From Ichthyophis bannanicus (lineage: Eukaryota; Chordata; Amphibia; Gymnophiona; Ichthyophiidae), in NCBI GenBank assembly GCA_033557465.1, contig CM066033.1, positions 590,084,438-590,148,437 on the forward strand: 64,000 nt of DNA. Direction: 5' to 3'. Under the pieces are notes generated by a model. The model was not told where the DNA came from and did no database searches. It saw only the letters and a program-made list of their open reading frames with translations. Positions 1 through 10,612 of this stretch are shown piece after piece; position 1 is the stretch's first letter; the number at the start of each line of letters is the position of its first letter. The position numbers were made by a program, and so were the translations under genes.

Positions 1-1671
1 CATATAACACCTTTTTGCAACTTCAACACTATATCTACTAGTGAAATTGTAAAAATTATCGCCTCCATCAATCCTAGCACAGCTCCCAATGACCCATGTC
101 CAGCCAGCTGGATCAAAGAGTTACGCCATGAGCTAAGTCAAATTCTGTGCTTGTTACTGAACCAGTCCTTCCTAACAGGCTCATTCCCAAAAAGTCTGAA
201 ACACACCTCCATCAAGCCTTTACTAAAAAACAGTAAGCTTGACTCATCCAAAGTTGAATCGTTTAGGCCAATCTCGAGCATTCCCCAACTTGCAAAAATT
301 ATCGAGAAAGCTGCCCAACAACAGCTCCAGCAGCATATTGACACTGAAGCGCCTCTAGACAAATCACAACATGGTTTCAGAGAAGCGCATGGAGTTGACA
401 CAATCCTTACAACCTTATTCAATGATCTTATCACGGGAATAAACAACATTAAACAGGGGTTTGTGCTCATATTTTTAGACATCTCCGCTGCCTTTGATTC
501 TGTAAACCACAACATACTGCTGCAACGTCTGAGTGAGAAGGGAATTCAAAGCACAGCACTTGAATGGTGTAGATCCTACCTTTCCAATAGGTGGCAACAA
601 GTTAAAACAGGTCAGGAATCATCAGAGCCATTCCTACAGTCTCAAGGTGTACCTCAAGGATCTTCATTATCAGCATTAATGTTCAACATTTATATGCAGC
701 CGATATGTGAGTTGATCCGATCCTTCAACGTGCAATGCCTGGCATACGCAGATGACATCCTCATATACATGCCGTTTAATACTGACCAACCAGTGTTCAC
801 ACCAATAATTAATTGTTTTGGTGCAATAGCCGAATGGCTGTTGACACAAAACTTAAGAATAAATCACAGCAAAACTGATGTATTATTTGTCACAAGAAAT
901 CGCAAGTTCATACCCCCTCCGTCGCTGCTAATCAATAACATAGAACTGACGTCAAAACCCACTATCCGATACCTCGGCATCACATTGGATCAACACCTAG
1001 ATATGACAACGCATGTGAAGAATGTGACAAAGAGGATATATCATAAGATCAGAACGCTACGCCACCTCCGACCACTACTTGACTATACTGATTATCGTTC
1101 AATATTCCAGGCTCTAGTCATCCCACACCTAGATTTTGCGAATATCATCCTCCATGGCCTCTCTCAATCAACCTTAAATCCACTTCGTCTGGCTATGAAC
1201 GCAGCTGCAAGAGTCCTCTCTGGGTCACCAAGAGCTGCTCACATAACGCCGATCATGAAGGACCTACACTGGTTACCATTACAAGCCAGACTTACATATA
1301 AGTCACTAGTTCTGACCTTCAAGGCCATGAATAACTACCCTCCGACACCAATTAGCAAACTAATACATAACACTCTCGAAAATAGAAACAGAAGGACCAC
1401 TGCTATGAATACCTTAATAGTTCCCAAGATGATGACATCATGTACTAAAGCTACATCGAACAGAGCTTTCTCTTTATTTGCACCCCTGAACTGGAATTTA
1501 CTTCCTCACGAAATTCGTTGTATCAAAAACCTTTTACAATTCAGGAAAGCCGTGAAGCATCACTTATTCACAAAATTCTACCCAGAAGTGACCTCGCATG
1601 TTCACTCAAACAACAGACCTCCAACTTGCACTAAACACCATATTACCTTAATTCAACCAGAAAATGGTTAA
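1..1671 (+). CDS. LINE ORF2 reverse transcriptase, 5'-partial
   Basis: The frame is open from base 1 to the stop ending at 1671 (557 codons in the window), with no internal stop or frameshift. It would make DNA from the element RNA at a nicked chromosomal target. Visible RT motifs in order are LDISAAFDSV (near 475-510), QGVPQGSSLSALMFNIYM (about 643-696) and the catalytic YADD at 745-756. The C-terminal part has the usual L2/CR1 thumb pattern (YLGITLDQ, ITPIMKDLHWLP). The endonuclease domain is outside the window. The first ATG in the window (151) is internal and is not the real start. It is one of the best preserved coding regions here, suggesting a relatively young copy. Confidence 0.85.
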   Translation, partial: HITPFCNFNTISTSEIVKIIASINPSTAPNDPCPASWIKELRHELSQILCLLLNQSFLTGSFPKSLKHTSIKPLLKNSKLDSSKVESFRPISSIPQLAKIIEKAAQQQLQQHIDTEAPLDKSQHGFREAHGVDTILTTLFNDLITGINNIKQGFVLIFLDISAAFDSVNHNILLQRLSEKGIQSTALEWCRSYLSNRWQQVKTGQESSEPFLQSQGVPQGSSLSALMFNIYMQPICELIRSFNVQCLAYADDILIYMPFNTDQPVFTPIINCFGAIAEWLLTQNLRINHSKTDVLFVTRNRKFIPPPSLLINNIELTSKPTIRYLGITLDQHLDMTTHVKNVTKRIYHKIRTLRHLRPLLDYTDYRSIFQALVIPHLDFANIILHGLSQSTLNPLRLAMNAAARVLSGSPRAAHITPIMKDLHWLPLQARLTYKSLVLTFKAMNNYPPTPISKLIHNTLENRNRRTTAMNTLIVPKMMTSCTKATSNRAFSLFAPLNWNLLPHEIRCIKNLLQFRKAVKHHLFTKFYPEVTSHVHSNNRPPTCTKHHITLIQPENG

Positions 1672-1926
1672 GCTCCACGATAGCTCCACACCCTCTCTGT
1701 TGATTCGCGCCTCCTACATAAATTACGCAGATAATCTCCACTTGAGCTAACATATTTATATAGTAAAAACATATACATATATGATGTTGACTGTACATAG
1801 TTTTCCCTGTTAATCCATGTTATATATTCCCATGTTCTATGTAAACTCAATGTTACTTGCATACATTGTTGTATATTTTGTTCAATGTACACCGCACTGA
1901 TCTTAATAGCGCGGTATAGAAGAAAT

Positions 1927-1959
<33 letters not shown>

Positions 1960-1960
1960 A
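1..1960 (+). mobile_element. L2-like non-LTR retrotransposon (LINE), 3' part
   Basis: This is the 3' portion of a LINE of the CR1/L2 group. It carries a reverse-transcriptase ORF, a 3' UTR of about 290 bp ending near 'gcgcggtatagaag', and an (AATA)n tail that stops at 1960. The 5' part lies left of the window, because coding sequence is already open at base 1. Immediately after the tail, DIRS coding sequence resumes (minus strand), so the LINE inserted into DIRS copy A1. I call it L2-like from the RT motifs and the AATAAATA tail; Rex1/Babar is a less likely alternative. Confidence 0.85.
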
Positions 1961-2756
1961 ATGAGAATCATACGGCCTCTGTCTCTCTGAAACTTGAACA
2001 GGGTTTTGGGAATTAGGGGAATGGGTGGAAAGGCTTAAAGGAAGTCTTGACCCCAATGAAGGAGGAAAGCATCCCTGGCCTGAAAGCCCGGAGCTGGAAT
2101 TCTGGAACAGAACCAGGGAAGTTTGGCATTCAATGGACTTGCAAAGAGGTCTATGTCCGGGGTTCCCCAAATTTGAAAAATCTTGGCCAACTGATCTGCA
2201 TGTAGAGACCATTCGTGTGGAAGCAGAACTCGACTGAGTCTGTCTGCGCAAGAGTTTTGGATACCTGGAAGATACACTGTCAGGAGATGAATCTGATGCT
2301 CTCTGGCGAGGGCCCATAGTTGCAAAGCTTCATTGCAAAGCGACTGAGAGCCTGTTCCTCCCTACTTATTCACGTAGAACATGGATACTTGATTGTCCGT
2401 ATGAATGAGGACTTGTCTTGTAGCTGAGCAGGGTGTGGAACACTCGAAGAGCAAGGAAGATTGCTCTGAGCTCTAAGAGATTGATGTGTAGATGAGTCTC
2501 CTGTGGAGTCCAAGTGCCTTGGATGGAGAGGTCTTGCAGATGAGCTCCCAACCCATTGGTGAAGCATTTGTTGTGAGAGTTGCCTGGGGTAAAGGAGGTT
2601 GAAATGGGGACCCCATCAACAGGTTTTGAGTGGACTGTCACCATTGCAGGGACAAAATAAGGCGATTTGTGTTTCCTATTTTGTCTGACAGGCACCCTGA
2701 TGCCTAGGTCCATTGAGTGGATAAAGTCCACTGGGCTGCTCTCATATGGAGGCAAG
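1961..2756 (-). pseudogene. DIRS A1 RNase H and downstream region, broken
   Basis: Minus-strand sequence resembling the RNase H part of DIRS pol. Visible landmarks are LLELRAIFLALRVF (RNase H Glu motif, near 2440-2480), then VYLPGIQNSCADRLSR (last Asp region, near 2230-2275), then LFASPLNAKLP and, in another frame, PKTLFKFQRDRGRMIL just before 1961. The same order is seen in copies A3b and A4. At least two frame changes break it. The 3' end is cut by the LINE tail at 1960 and the 5' end by the CR1 at about 2757. Confidence 0.75.
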
Positions 2757-5700
2757 CATAAGAACATAAGATATGCCATACTGGGTCAGACCAAGGTCTA
2801 TCAAGCCCAGTATTCTGTTTCCAACAGTGGCCAATCTAGGTCATATGTACCTAGCAGTTTCCCCAAGAGACACAAGTTCCACAATGCTTGTACTGGGTCA
2901 AGCATTGATATCTTCGGTCACTTCTTAATAATGGTTTATGGACCTTTCCTCCAGGAACTTGTCCAAACCTTTTTTAAACCCAGCTACACTAACAGCCTTT
3001 ACTACATCCTCCGGTAACAAATTCCAGAGTTTGATTACACGTTGAGTAAAAAAATATTTTCTTTTATTAGTCTTAAACAGTTTACCCTGTAGCTTCATTG
3101 CATGTCCCCTAGTCTTTCTATATTCTGATACGGTAAACAATTGATCTACGTTTACCCGTTCCACTCCGTTCATTAATTTATAGACTTCTATCATATCTCC
3201 CCTCAGCCGTCTCTTTTCCAGGTTAAAGAGCCCTAACCTTTTTAGCCTTTCTTCATAGGAGTATCCTTCCATCCCCTTTACCATTTTGGTGGCTCTTCTC
3301 TGTAACTTTTCTAAAATCGCTATATCCTTTTTAAGATACGGCGACCAGAATTGCACACAATATTCAAGGTGCGGTCTCACCATGGAACGATATAGAGGCA
3401 TTATAATATCTTTTATTTTATTTTCCATTCCTTTCCTTATCATACCTAGCATTCTATTTGCTCTCTTGGCCGCCGCTGCACACTGGGCCGAGGGTTTTAA
3501 CATGGTATCCACAATGACGCCTAAATCTTTTTCCTGGGTGGTGGTTCCTAATGTGGAACCTTGCATCATGTAACCATAGTTTGGGTTGTTCTTCCCTAGG
3601 TGCATAACCTTGCACTTGTCCACATTAAATTTCATCTGCCATTTTGATGCCCAGTCTTCCAATCTATCAAGATCCTCTTGCAATTTTCCACAATCCTCTT
3701 GGGTTTTAACAACTTTAAATAGTTTTGTGTCATCTGCAAATTTGATAACCTCACTCGTTATTCCACTTTCCAGGTCATTTATGAATATGTCAAAAAGCAG
3801 CGGACCCAGCACAGATCCCTGGGGTACACCACTATTCACCTTTCTCCATTGGGAAAATTGGCCATTTAGCCCTACCCTCTGCTTTCTATCTTTTAACCAG
3901 TTCCTGATCCACAATAGTACACTGCCTCCTATCCCATGACTCTTTAGTTTTGCCAAAAGTCTCTGATGAGGGACCTTGTCAAAGGCTTTCTGAAAGTCCA
4001 GACACACAATATCAACCGACTCACCTTTGTCCACCTGTTTATGCACTCCTTCAAAAAAACATAACAGATTAGTAAGACAAGATCTTCCTTGTCTAAAGCC
4101 ATGTTAGTTGTCTCCCATTAGGTTGTGACTATCTACATGCTGAGTAATTTTATTCTTTATGATGGTTTCTACCATTTTTCCCGGTACTGACGTCAGGCTC
4201 ACCGGTCTGTAGTTTCCCGGATCACCCCTGGAACCCTTTTTAAAAATTGGTGTTACATTGGCGATCCTCCAATCTTCAGGTATTAGAGATGATTTTAATG
4301 ATAGTTCACAGATTACTGATAGCAGTTCTGCAATCTCATATTTCAGTTCTTTCAACACCCTTGGATGTATACCATCCGGCCCAGGTGATTTGCTACTCTT
4401 CAGTTTATCTAACACTTGTAAGACATCTTCCCGATGTATCGATATTTCCTTCAATTCTTCCGCACCTTTAAATACCACTTCAGTCATGGGTAACATCCCT
4501 ACATCTTCCTCAGTAAAGACTGAAGCAAAGAATTCATTCCGTTTCTCCGCTATCGCCTTGTCGCCTCTTAGTGCTCCTTTAACCACTTTATCATCTAATG
4601 GACCAACTGACTCTCTCACAGGTTTTTTGCTACGAATGTACTTGAAAAGGTCTTTATTTCGCGTTTTTGCTTCCGCAGCAAGCTTCTTCTCAAATTCTCT
4701 CTTTGCCTGCCTTATCAATGCCTTGCATTTGACTTGCCAGTGCTTGTGCTGTTTCCAGGTTTCGTCGTTTGGCTCTTTTTTCCATTTCCTGAAAGATGTT
4801 TTTTTGGTAATAGCCTCTCTGACCTCACCTTTAAACCATGCTGGCAGTTTTTTGGACTTCCTTCCACTTTTCTTAAAGCGTGGAATACAGCTGGTCTGGG
4901 CTTCCAAGATAGTATTTTTCAACAACACCCAAGCTTGATGTACGTCTTTAACCTTAGCAACTGCTCCTTTTAGTTTTTTCTTAACTGTTTTTCTCATTTT
5001 ATCACAGTCTCCCTTTCGAAAGTTAAAAGGTAGTACTGTGGATTTCCTTACTATCCCTCCTCCACTAATTAAATCAAAGGCGATCATGCTATGATCACTA
5101 TTGCCAAGTGGCCCCAAAACCCTTATCTCTTGCACTAGATCTGGTGTTCCACTAAGGACTAGGTCTAATATGGCTTCCCCTCTGGTCGGTTCATGAATCA
5201 GCTGCTCCAAGAAGCAGTCATTTATTTCATCTAGGAACTTTATCTCCCTAGCATGTCCTGCCGTGACACTGACCCAGTCGATACCGGGGTAATTGAAATC
5301 ACCCATTATTATTACTGCGCTGTAACTTTTGTTAGCTTCCTTGATTTCTTTGAGCATTTCATCATCCATTTGGTTATTCTGGCCAGGTGCTCGATAGTAC
5401 ACCCCCACTGCCATTGCCTTCCCCCTTTTATATGGGATTTCAATCCATATAGATTCTACAGCAGATTTTGTTTCCTGCAAAACTTTAATCCTTTCTGAGT
5501 CAATGCCCTCTCTAACATAGAGCGCAACCCCTCCACCAATTTGATCAGCTCTATCATTACGATATAGTTTGTACCAAGGTATCACAGTGTCCCACTGGTT
5601 GTCCTCCTTCCACCATGTCTCTGATATTCCAATCATATCTAACCTTTCATTTAGTGCTATATTTTAACTCTCCCATCTTATTCTTTAGACTTCTAGCATT

Positions 5701-5790
5701 TGCATACAAGCATTTTAGAGAATGTATTTTATTCATGTTAATTTGGCCATTGTTAGACATGGGTAAATTGGGATCTTTAAGCTCTGTCTG
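2757..5790 (-). mobile_element. CR1 LINE, nearly complete ORF2, inserted in DIRS A1
   Basis: Minus-strand CR1 element. Its 3' UTR (about 2757-2924) ends in the CR1-type octamer-like tail (on + 'cataagaacataag'). ORF2 runs leftward from the endonuclease into RT. The 5' end is near 5765-5790, where the sequence changes to DIRS RT. The DIRS sequence flanking both ends aligns imperfectly ('ctgctctcatatggaggcaa' on the left, 'ctgctccatacttgaggg' on the right), consistent with an aged target duplication of about 25 bp. A second copy at 61932-63362 is very similar. Confidence 0.88.
2925..5636 (-). pseudogene. CR1 ORF2 (endonuclease + reverse transcriptase), one in-frame stop
   Basis: The frame starts near 5636 and ends at 2925, about 900 codons, broken only by one stop at about 4104-4106. 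The related copy at 63270 has a Gln codon there, so this is a C-to-T type nonsense change (CAA to TAA). The N-terminal half is an APE-type endonuclease (GISETWW, MGDFNYPGID, LGNSDHSMI). RT motifs follow: [38 protein letters not shown] (FADD replaces YADD, normal for CR1) and the thumb [13 protein letters not shown]. Upstream of 5636 CR1 endonuclease-like residues (LYANARSLKNKMGELK) continue out of frame to about 5765, so the N-terminus is damaged. Family assignment is from remembered CR1 motif patterns. Confidence 0.88.
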
Positions 5791-7131
5791 CTCCATACTT
5801 GAGGGCATAAGGAACCACATGCACGGTAGATGCCATGTGGCCTAGTAGTTGTAAAATTTCTCGAGCAGTGAGAAGAGGCTTTAGCACTGCTTGAGAGGCT
5901 AACTGCACCATGCGAAGGCAACGGGTCTGGGGAAGATAGGCCCTTGCTTTTCTGGTATCCAGCAAAGCTCCTATGAACTCTAGAGACTGAATGGGAGTTA
6001 GGCTGGATTTTGGGATGTTTATGACCAGACCCAAATACTGAAGGATACGCATTGTGCAAGACAGAGAAATCCTGGCCTCTGACTCTGATGGGGCTCGAAT
6101 GAGCCAGTCGTCTAAGTAGGGGAAGACGAATATTCCTAGAGTGCAAAGAAATGCTGCTACCACAGCCATGCACTTCGTAAACACTCTTGGGGGCTTGTTT
6201 ACAAAGCCACGGTAGCGGTTCGCGGTCGTTATCGGAGTCGCGGCCCCATTGAAATCAATGGGATCGCGGCTCCGATAACGATCGCGAACCATTACCGCAG
6301 CTTTGTAAACAAGCCCCTTGGTGCTGAGGCCAGGCTAAAAGGAAGCACCCTGTATTGGTAGTGCTTTCCTTGAAAAAGGAACCGAAGGAACTTTCTGTGA
6401 GTTGGATGCATGAGAACATGAGTGTACGCATCCTTGAGATCTAGAGAACAAAGCCAATCCTGATTTTGAAGGTATGGCAGCAGGGTTCCCAGAGAAATCA
6501 TCTTGAATTTCTCTTTGAACAGGAATTTGTTCAATTCTCTGAGGTCTAAAATAGGTCTGTGTCCCCCTGTTTTCTTTGGGATAAGGAAATAGGGGGAGTA
6601 AAACCCTGTACCCTGTTGAGGAATGGGTACCTCTTCTATTGCCCCTTGGGCAAGAAGCATAGTGACCTCTTGATCTAACAGGTTGATGAGAGAGGTCTGA
6701 GAATTGAACTGTCTTACCATTGTGGGAGGGGGCATGCAGAGAAAATGAAGCTTGTACCCCTCTTTTATAATGGAGAGAGTCCAATGTTCTGCTGTTATCT
6801 GCCCCCATCTGAGGGCAAAGTGAGACAACCTTCCTGGAATGGTGGAAGGTTCTGGTCCATTGAGGGCCAGGAAGGCTAAGTTCTCTAGATGGAAGTCAAA
6901 GGCCTTGTTGAGGCTGCGACTGCTGAGACGGTTGAGGCTTAGCAGTCTTTGCTTTCCTTTGTTTAGGTGGTTGCTGACTCTTTCGGGCAGGTTGACCTGC
7001 AGAACGTCCCTGCTGAGAATAAGAGGGATAAAACCTCTTCTTTTTGGAGAAGAATGGCTTCTTGAAATATTTCTTCCTTGCAGGATCTGCTGTGGCTTTA
7101 GATAATCTATCCAAAGTGGAATTGTCAGCAT
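5791..7131 (-). pseudogene. DIRS A1 reverse transcriptase, disrupted by a MITE
   Basis: Minus-strand DIRS RT. One frame is open from 7131 to about 6320 and contains GFYSPYFLIPKKTGG, RPILDLRELNKFL and SLDLKDAYTHVLMHP. It is cut by the 128-bp palindrome at 6190-6317, after which RT resumes with VFTKCMAVVAAFL and the catalytic FPYLDDWLI (YLDD at 6107-6118), then LEFIGALLDT and ILQLLGHMAST. YLDD and the GHMAS block are typical of DIRS RTs. The N-terminal end overlaps the gag 3' end (6896-7131) in a different frame. The right-hand CR1 border near 5790 truncates the domain end. Confidence 0.8.
6190..6317. mobile_element. 128-bp palindromic MITE in DIRS RT
   Basis: Both halves are inverted copies of each other almost to the centre: arms begin GGGGCTTGTTTACAAAGC and end with its complement, with roughly 55 of 62 arm positions matching. 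A 3-bp duplication TTG flanks it (6187-6189 and 6318-6320). The DIRS A4 sequence at about 25855 lacks it, which confirms an insertion. TIRs starting GGG with a 3-bp duplication suggest a PIF/Harbinger-type MITE, but no transposase is present and the class is inference. Confidence 0.8.
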
Positions 7132-8718
7132 CCAACTTATTGGCTTTCTCTTGCCAATTTTTGCCTAAGAGATTCTCACCTGTACAAGGGATATTGCCCA
7201 GTTTGTCCTGCACCCAGAGCTCCAAATCGGATGCCTGGAGCCAGGCAATTCTATGTGCACCTATGGCAATGGCAGAGGTTCTGCTTATGCACTCAAAACA
7301 GTCAAAAGCTGCACGATTGACAAACTTAGAAACATCCTGGGCATGTTTAACCAGTGTGAGAAAATCCTGCCTCTTATCCTCAGAAAGAAGAGGGCTCAAA
7401 ATCTCTAAATCTCCTGTGACTTCCTGAAGGAACATTCCCATATATAAAATATAGGAACTGATCCTGGCAGAAAGCATGGAAGCCTGGAAAGTACGACGTC
7501 CAAAGTTCTACACTCACGTCCTGGAGGATTAGAGGCATGCCTCTTTGCACTTCTGATCCTTCTCATAGCTGATTCCACTACAATAGAGTGATGAGGAAGC
7601 TGAGTCTTCTGGAAGCCAGGACACGGAGGTACTCGATACATAGTATGCAGTCTACGAGAGTGAGGAGGGGTGGTAAGAGGTGTTTCCCACATTCTTAACA
7701 TGAGATCATGTAAGATCTCATGGATAGGCAGAGTAGCTGCCTCCTTAGGAGCTTTGGGATATTGTAGAATCTCCAACTCCTTTGCCCTGGGCTCTGCTTC
7801 AGGAGCCACAGTAATGGAAAGACCTTGAGCCACCTCCCTGATAAAATCCTGAAAGGAGATATCTTCTGGAGGAGACATCCTACGTTTAGGAGAGGAAGGC
7901 TCCTCTGGGAGAAGTACTCCGGTACCGACAGAGCTATCAGAATCCTCAGACTCCTCCGAGGATTCAAAGTACCTTCTGTCCAGATGCTCTTGTAGATCAC
8001 GATACCCGTACCGACCGAAGTCAGTGCCGGGGGGAATCGGTACCGGTGTATCAGTACCGGAAGGCATAGCATGACTGGGTGCCGGCAATGCAGACACCGA
8101 TGTTGATGCCGATGCTGTCAGTACCGGTACCGGTTGAACTGTCTGACGCGGTTCCGAGGGTGTCGATGCCTCAAGGAGAGCCGCCAGACTGCGTTCAATA
8201 GCCAGGAACCTCTGGTCTATCGACGCTGCCGATGCCTGGGTATTGGTACCGGAGGAAGCAGCCGGTACCCCAGAGCATGGTACCAGTAGTTCTGCCGAGG
8301 TCAAGGCCTCGAGAACATCCTGGAGCCCCGATAATGCTTTGGAAGCCGAAGCCTCCCGCCGTGGCAATTTTGCCAGTACAGAACCCTCAAGGGCAACGCC
8401 AGAGGCATCTCGATGCTTGGAAGGAGATCTACCCTTTGAGGACCAGCCAGACTTATGTTTAGTTACCTCAGATCCATGGGAGGAAGACGAAGCCCTGGAA
8501 GACGTCGATGCCACAGAGGCTGCATCGGAGGGAAAAAGGGTGCTGAGCTTAGCAGCTCGGTTTTGTCGACCCCTCTTGGACATCATGGCACAGGCCATAC
8601 ACTCCGAAATGGAGTGGTCAGGACCTAAACATTTAAGGCACCACTCATGGGTGTCGGTGACGGAGATGGTACCGCCACACTTGGTGCACTTCTTGAAACC
8701 CGAAGCGGGCTTTTCCAT
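6896..8718 (-). pseudogene. DIRS A1 gag, one frameshift
   Basis: Gag-like ORF of a DIRS element. I take the ATG at 8718 (MEKPASGFKKC), which matches the gag starts of A2, A4, A5 and A6. Residues 10-50 form a Cys/His cluster with the pattern C-x2-C, H, C-x2-C-LGPDH, C-x2-C, a putative zinc-binding module conserved in all A copies. A Ser/Pro/Thr-rich middle rich in GGTACC-type codon pairs follows, then an alpha-rich part (SARISSYILYMGM, ARRxAWLQASDLE pattern) and a basic Gln-rich C-terminus ending at 6896. A frameshift near 7490 separates N- and C-terminal halves. Function in particle assembly is inferred from position and family. Confidence 0.8.
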
Positions 8719-8786
8719 AGTAAAGGAAATTTTGGACCCAAGGCCCAAAATGGCACGTGCACCTGAAGGTTTGGAAAAAAATATAT

Positions 8787-8826
8787 ATATTTTTTTTTTT
8801 TTTTAAAGAAAGAAAGAAAGAAAGAA
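8787..8826. repeat. poly-T followed by (AAAG)n microsatellite
   Basis: A T run is followed by about five AAAG units. It lies between the A1 5' terminal repeat and gag start. Copies A2 and A6 have shorter AAAG-like runs in the same place, so it probably expanded from an element-internal seed. Confidence 0.9.
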
Positions 8827-8949
8827 CCGGCGGTACCAGTATAGCGTCGAGGGAAGGCAGACGCGACCACAAAAAAGGAGAATAGGAAAAGATTTTCAGC
8901 GGTGACAGGAACGACAACCTGCTGGCTTCACGGAAAATGAAGAACTGGA

Positions 8950-9105
8950 GAGAGGCAGTTGGGAAAGGCGGGAAGGCAGCATGCAGGCGCTGTGGGATGC
9001 TCCCAAAAGCTTTTTAATTGGACCCTTGGAGCGTTCCTGCGCAGGCTCCATCGGTACCGACGATGCCCATATGTGAAGACTACATTCCTGCTTGTTCCTG
9101 GAGAT
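8950..9105 (-). repeat. DIRS A1 5' terminal inverted repeat
   Basis: Matches the 5' terminal repeats of A2 (13970-14122), A4 (28648-28807), A5 (39412-39572) and A6 (58696-58855), with the shared landmarks 'gggatgctcccaaaagc', 'catatgtgaagac' and 'gcttgttcctggagat'. A perfect 13-bp inverted repeat (9110-9122 with 9136-9148) lies just outside. Confidence 0.8.
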
Positions 9106-9149
9106 TAACTGAAACACCCTCAGAACATCATCTTTTGAGGGTGTTTCAC

Positions 9150-9960
9150 ATTCTGGTTGATGTGGGAATCACAAATCTTTTCTCCAGGTGAACACAGAAC
9201 AAGTTGGCTTCTTTGGCCCTGGACGAAGAAATGACTTTCATCACTGAATATTACTTTTCTCCAATCTTCTTTAGTCCACTCTATATTTCAGTCCCCATTT
9301 ATAGCGCTTCTCTTTCATAACCTTTGTCAGAAGTTGTTTTTTCGGAGGTCGTCGTGCTTTTCTACCAACTTCCAAAAGTTGCCTCTGAATTGTGGAAGAA
9401 CTGACCGTTATACTTCTCTCGTCTAAATCTCTTTTTAATGCATCACTTGTCTTCTGAGGGTCTTTTCTACTTTCCATGAAAACAGTTGTCTCTGGGTTTG
9501 GTTTTCCTCTTATGACCACAATTTCCCTTTCATTTTAGCGAGATGGATCCCGTCTCCTTTTTAGATTTGATCACACAACTAACAGTTGCAAGCCTGACAA
9601 CTATACCTGCTATATCCCTGTAGGTCTTCCCTGTGTGTTCGTGCAGGACGACAATCTTTGTGCGTTTTCTAGGTGTCACATCCATCATGCACAACGGTTG
9701 GATTAACAACTAAGAATACACTCGAAAGAAAATCTGATGCAATGTTGGCCGATATTATAGTCGCATACACAGTAAGTCATTCCTACGTCATATCACGTCA
9801 TCTATTATGTCATTTAACCCATAAACCCACAAATAATGATGAAACATCTCATATATGATGATTTAACCCAGTTGATTAAAAAGATCAAAATTAAATGCAT
9901 ATACAATTCGTAGGCTGGAAAGATTAAAAAATTCGGTTTGTTTCAATTAATTTGCACAAT
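9150..9960 (-). mobile_element. Tc1/mariner remnant
   Basis: A degenerate Tc1-like transposon on the minus strand. Only a fragment of the DNA-binding (HTH) half of the transposase is clearly readable (9271-9519). The rest to about 9960 gives scattered Tc1-like words but no domain. Ends are not defined. Confidence 0.6.
9271..9519 (-). pseudogene. Tc1-like transposase fragment
   Basis: An 82-codon stretch with the second helix-turn-helix region of Tc1 transposases: the pattern TSSTIQRQLLEVGRKARRP is nearly canonical (here SSSTIQRQLLEVGRKARR), followed by KKQLLTKVMKEKRYKWGLKY. The catalytic DDE half is not found in frame. Dead fragment. Confidence 0.75.
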
Positions 9961-9964
9961 GGTG

Positions 9965-10605
9965 TAAGACACTTATCCACTCTTTAGTCAACCTCCATCT
10001 TGACTATTGCAACCTACTCCTTGCTGGTCTCCCTCTGAATCATGTCTCTCCCCTTCAATCTGTTCAACACCCTGTTGTGTGGCTAATCTTCCGCCAGCCT
10101 TGTCATGCTCATATTACCCCTCTTCTCAAGTCACTTCATTGGCTCCCTATCCATTTCTACATCCAGTTCAAACTTCTCCTGCTGACCTATAAGTACATTC
10201 ACTCTGCAGCTCCTCACTACCTTTCCTCTCTTTTTTTCCCTACACCCCTTCACGGGAACTTCACTCTTCTTGCAAATCTTTCTATCTGTGCCCTTCTCTT
10301 CCATTGCGAACTCTCGGTTTCGCTCCTTTCACTTTGCTGCTCCTTATGCCTGGAACAAACTAACTGAGTCTGTACATTAGGCTTCATCTCTGGCTCTTTT
10401 CAAATCCAGGCTGAAAACTCACCTTCACTACCGCTTTCAGATCTTGATTCACCTAATCTCCTTTGTGTTTCCTTACCATTTCCCCTAGATGTATTCTATG
10501 TATACAGCTACTATGTTGACTAGATTGTAAGCTCTGATGGCTTTTACATATGTCTGTGCAGCGCTGCATATGTCTTATAGCTCTAAATAAATGTTCAGTA
10601 GTAGT
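9965..10605 (+). mobile_element. L2-like LINE 3' end
   Basis: The C-terminal part of a LINE RT (LHLDYCNLLLAGLPLNHV, HITPLLKSLHWLP, FKLLLLTYKYIHS) is followed by a short 3' UTR and an AATAAATG(TAG)n tail near 10590-10612. It is 5' truncated and frameshifted near 10370. It is a different subfamily from the LINE at 1-1960, judging by its tail. Confidence 0.75.
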
Positions 10606-10612
10606 AGTAGTA

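Larger units (their letters stand above)
1961..9105 (-). mobile_element. DIRS retrotransposon, copy A1, interrupted
   Basis: Read on the minus strand, this DIRS-family tyrosine-recombinase retrotransposon runs from its 5' terminal repeat (about 8950-9105) through gag, RT and RNase H, and is cut off at 1961 by the L2-like LINE; any YR would lie left of the window. A CR1 (about 2757-5790) separates the RT/RNase H junction, and a MITE (6190-6317) sits in the RT. The 5' end shares its terminal sequence ('cccatatgtgaagac', 'gcttgttcctggagat') with six other copies in the window. All its genes are frameshifted. Confidence 0.85.

Noticed and set aside
3286..4973. Several plus-strand frames of 74-226 codons
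   Set aside because: Antisense shadows of the CR1 ORF2 on the minus strand.
8243..8806. 187-codon plus-strand frame
   Set aside because: It is the antisense of DIRS A1 gag; the GGTACC-rich codons keep both strands open.
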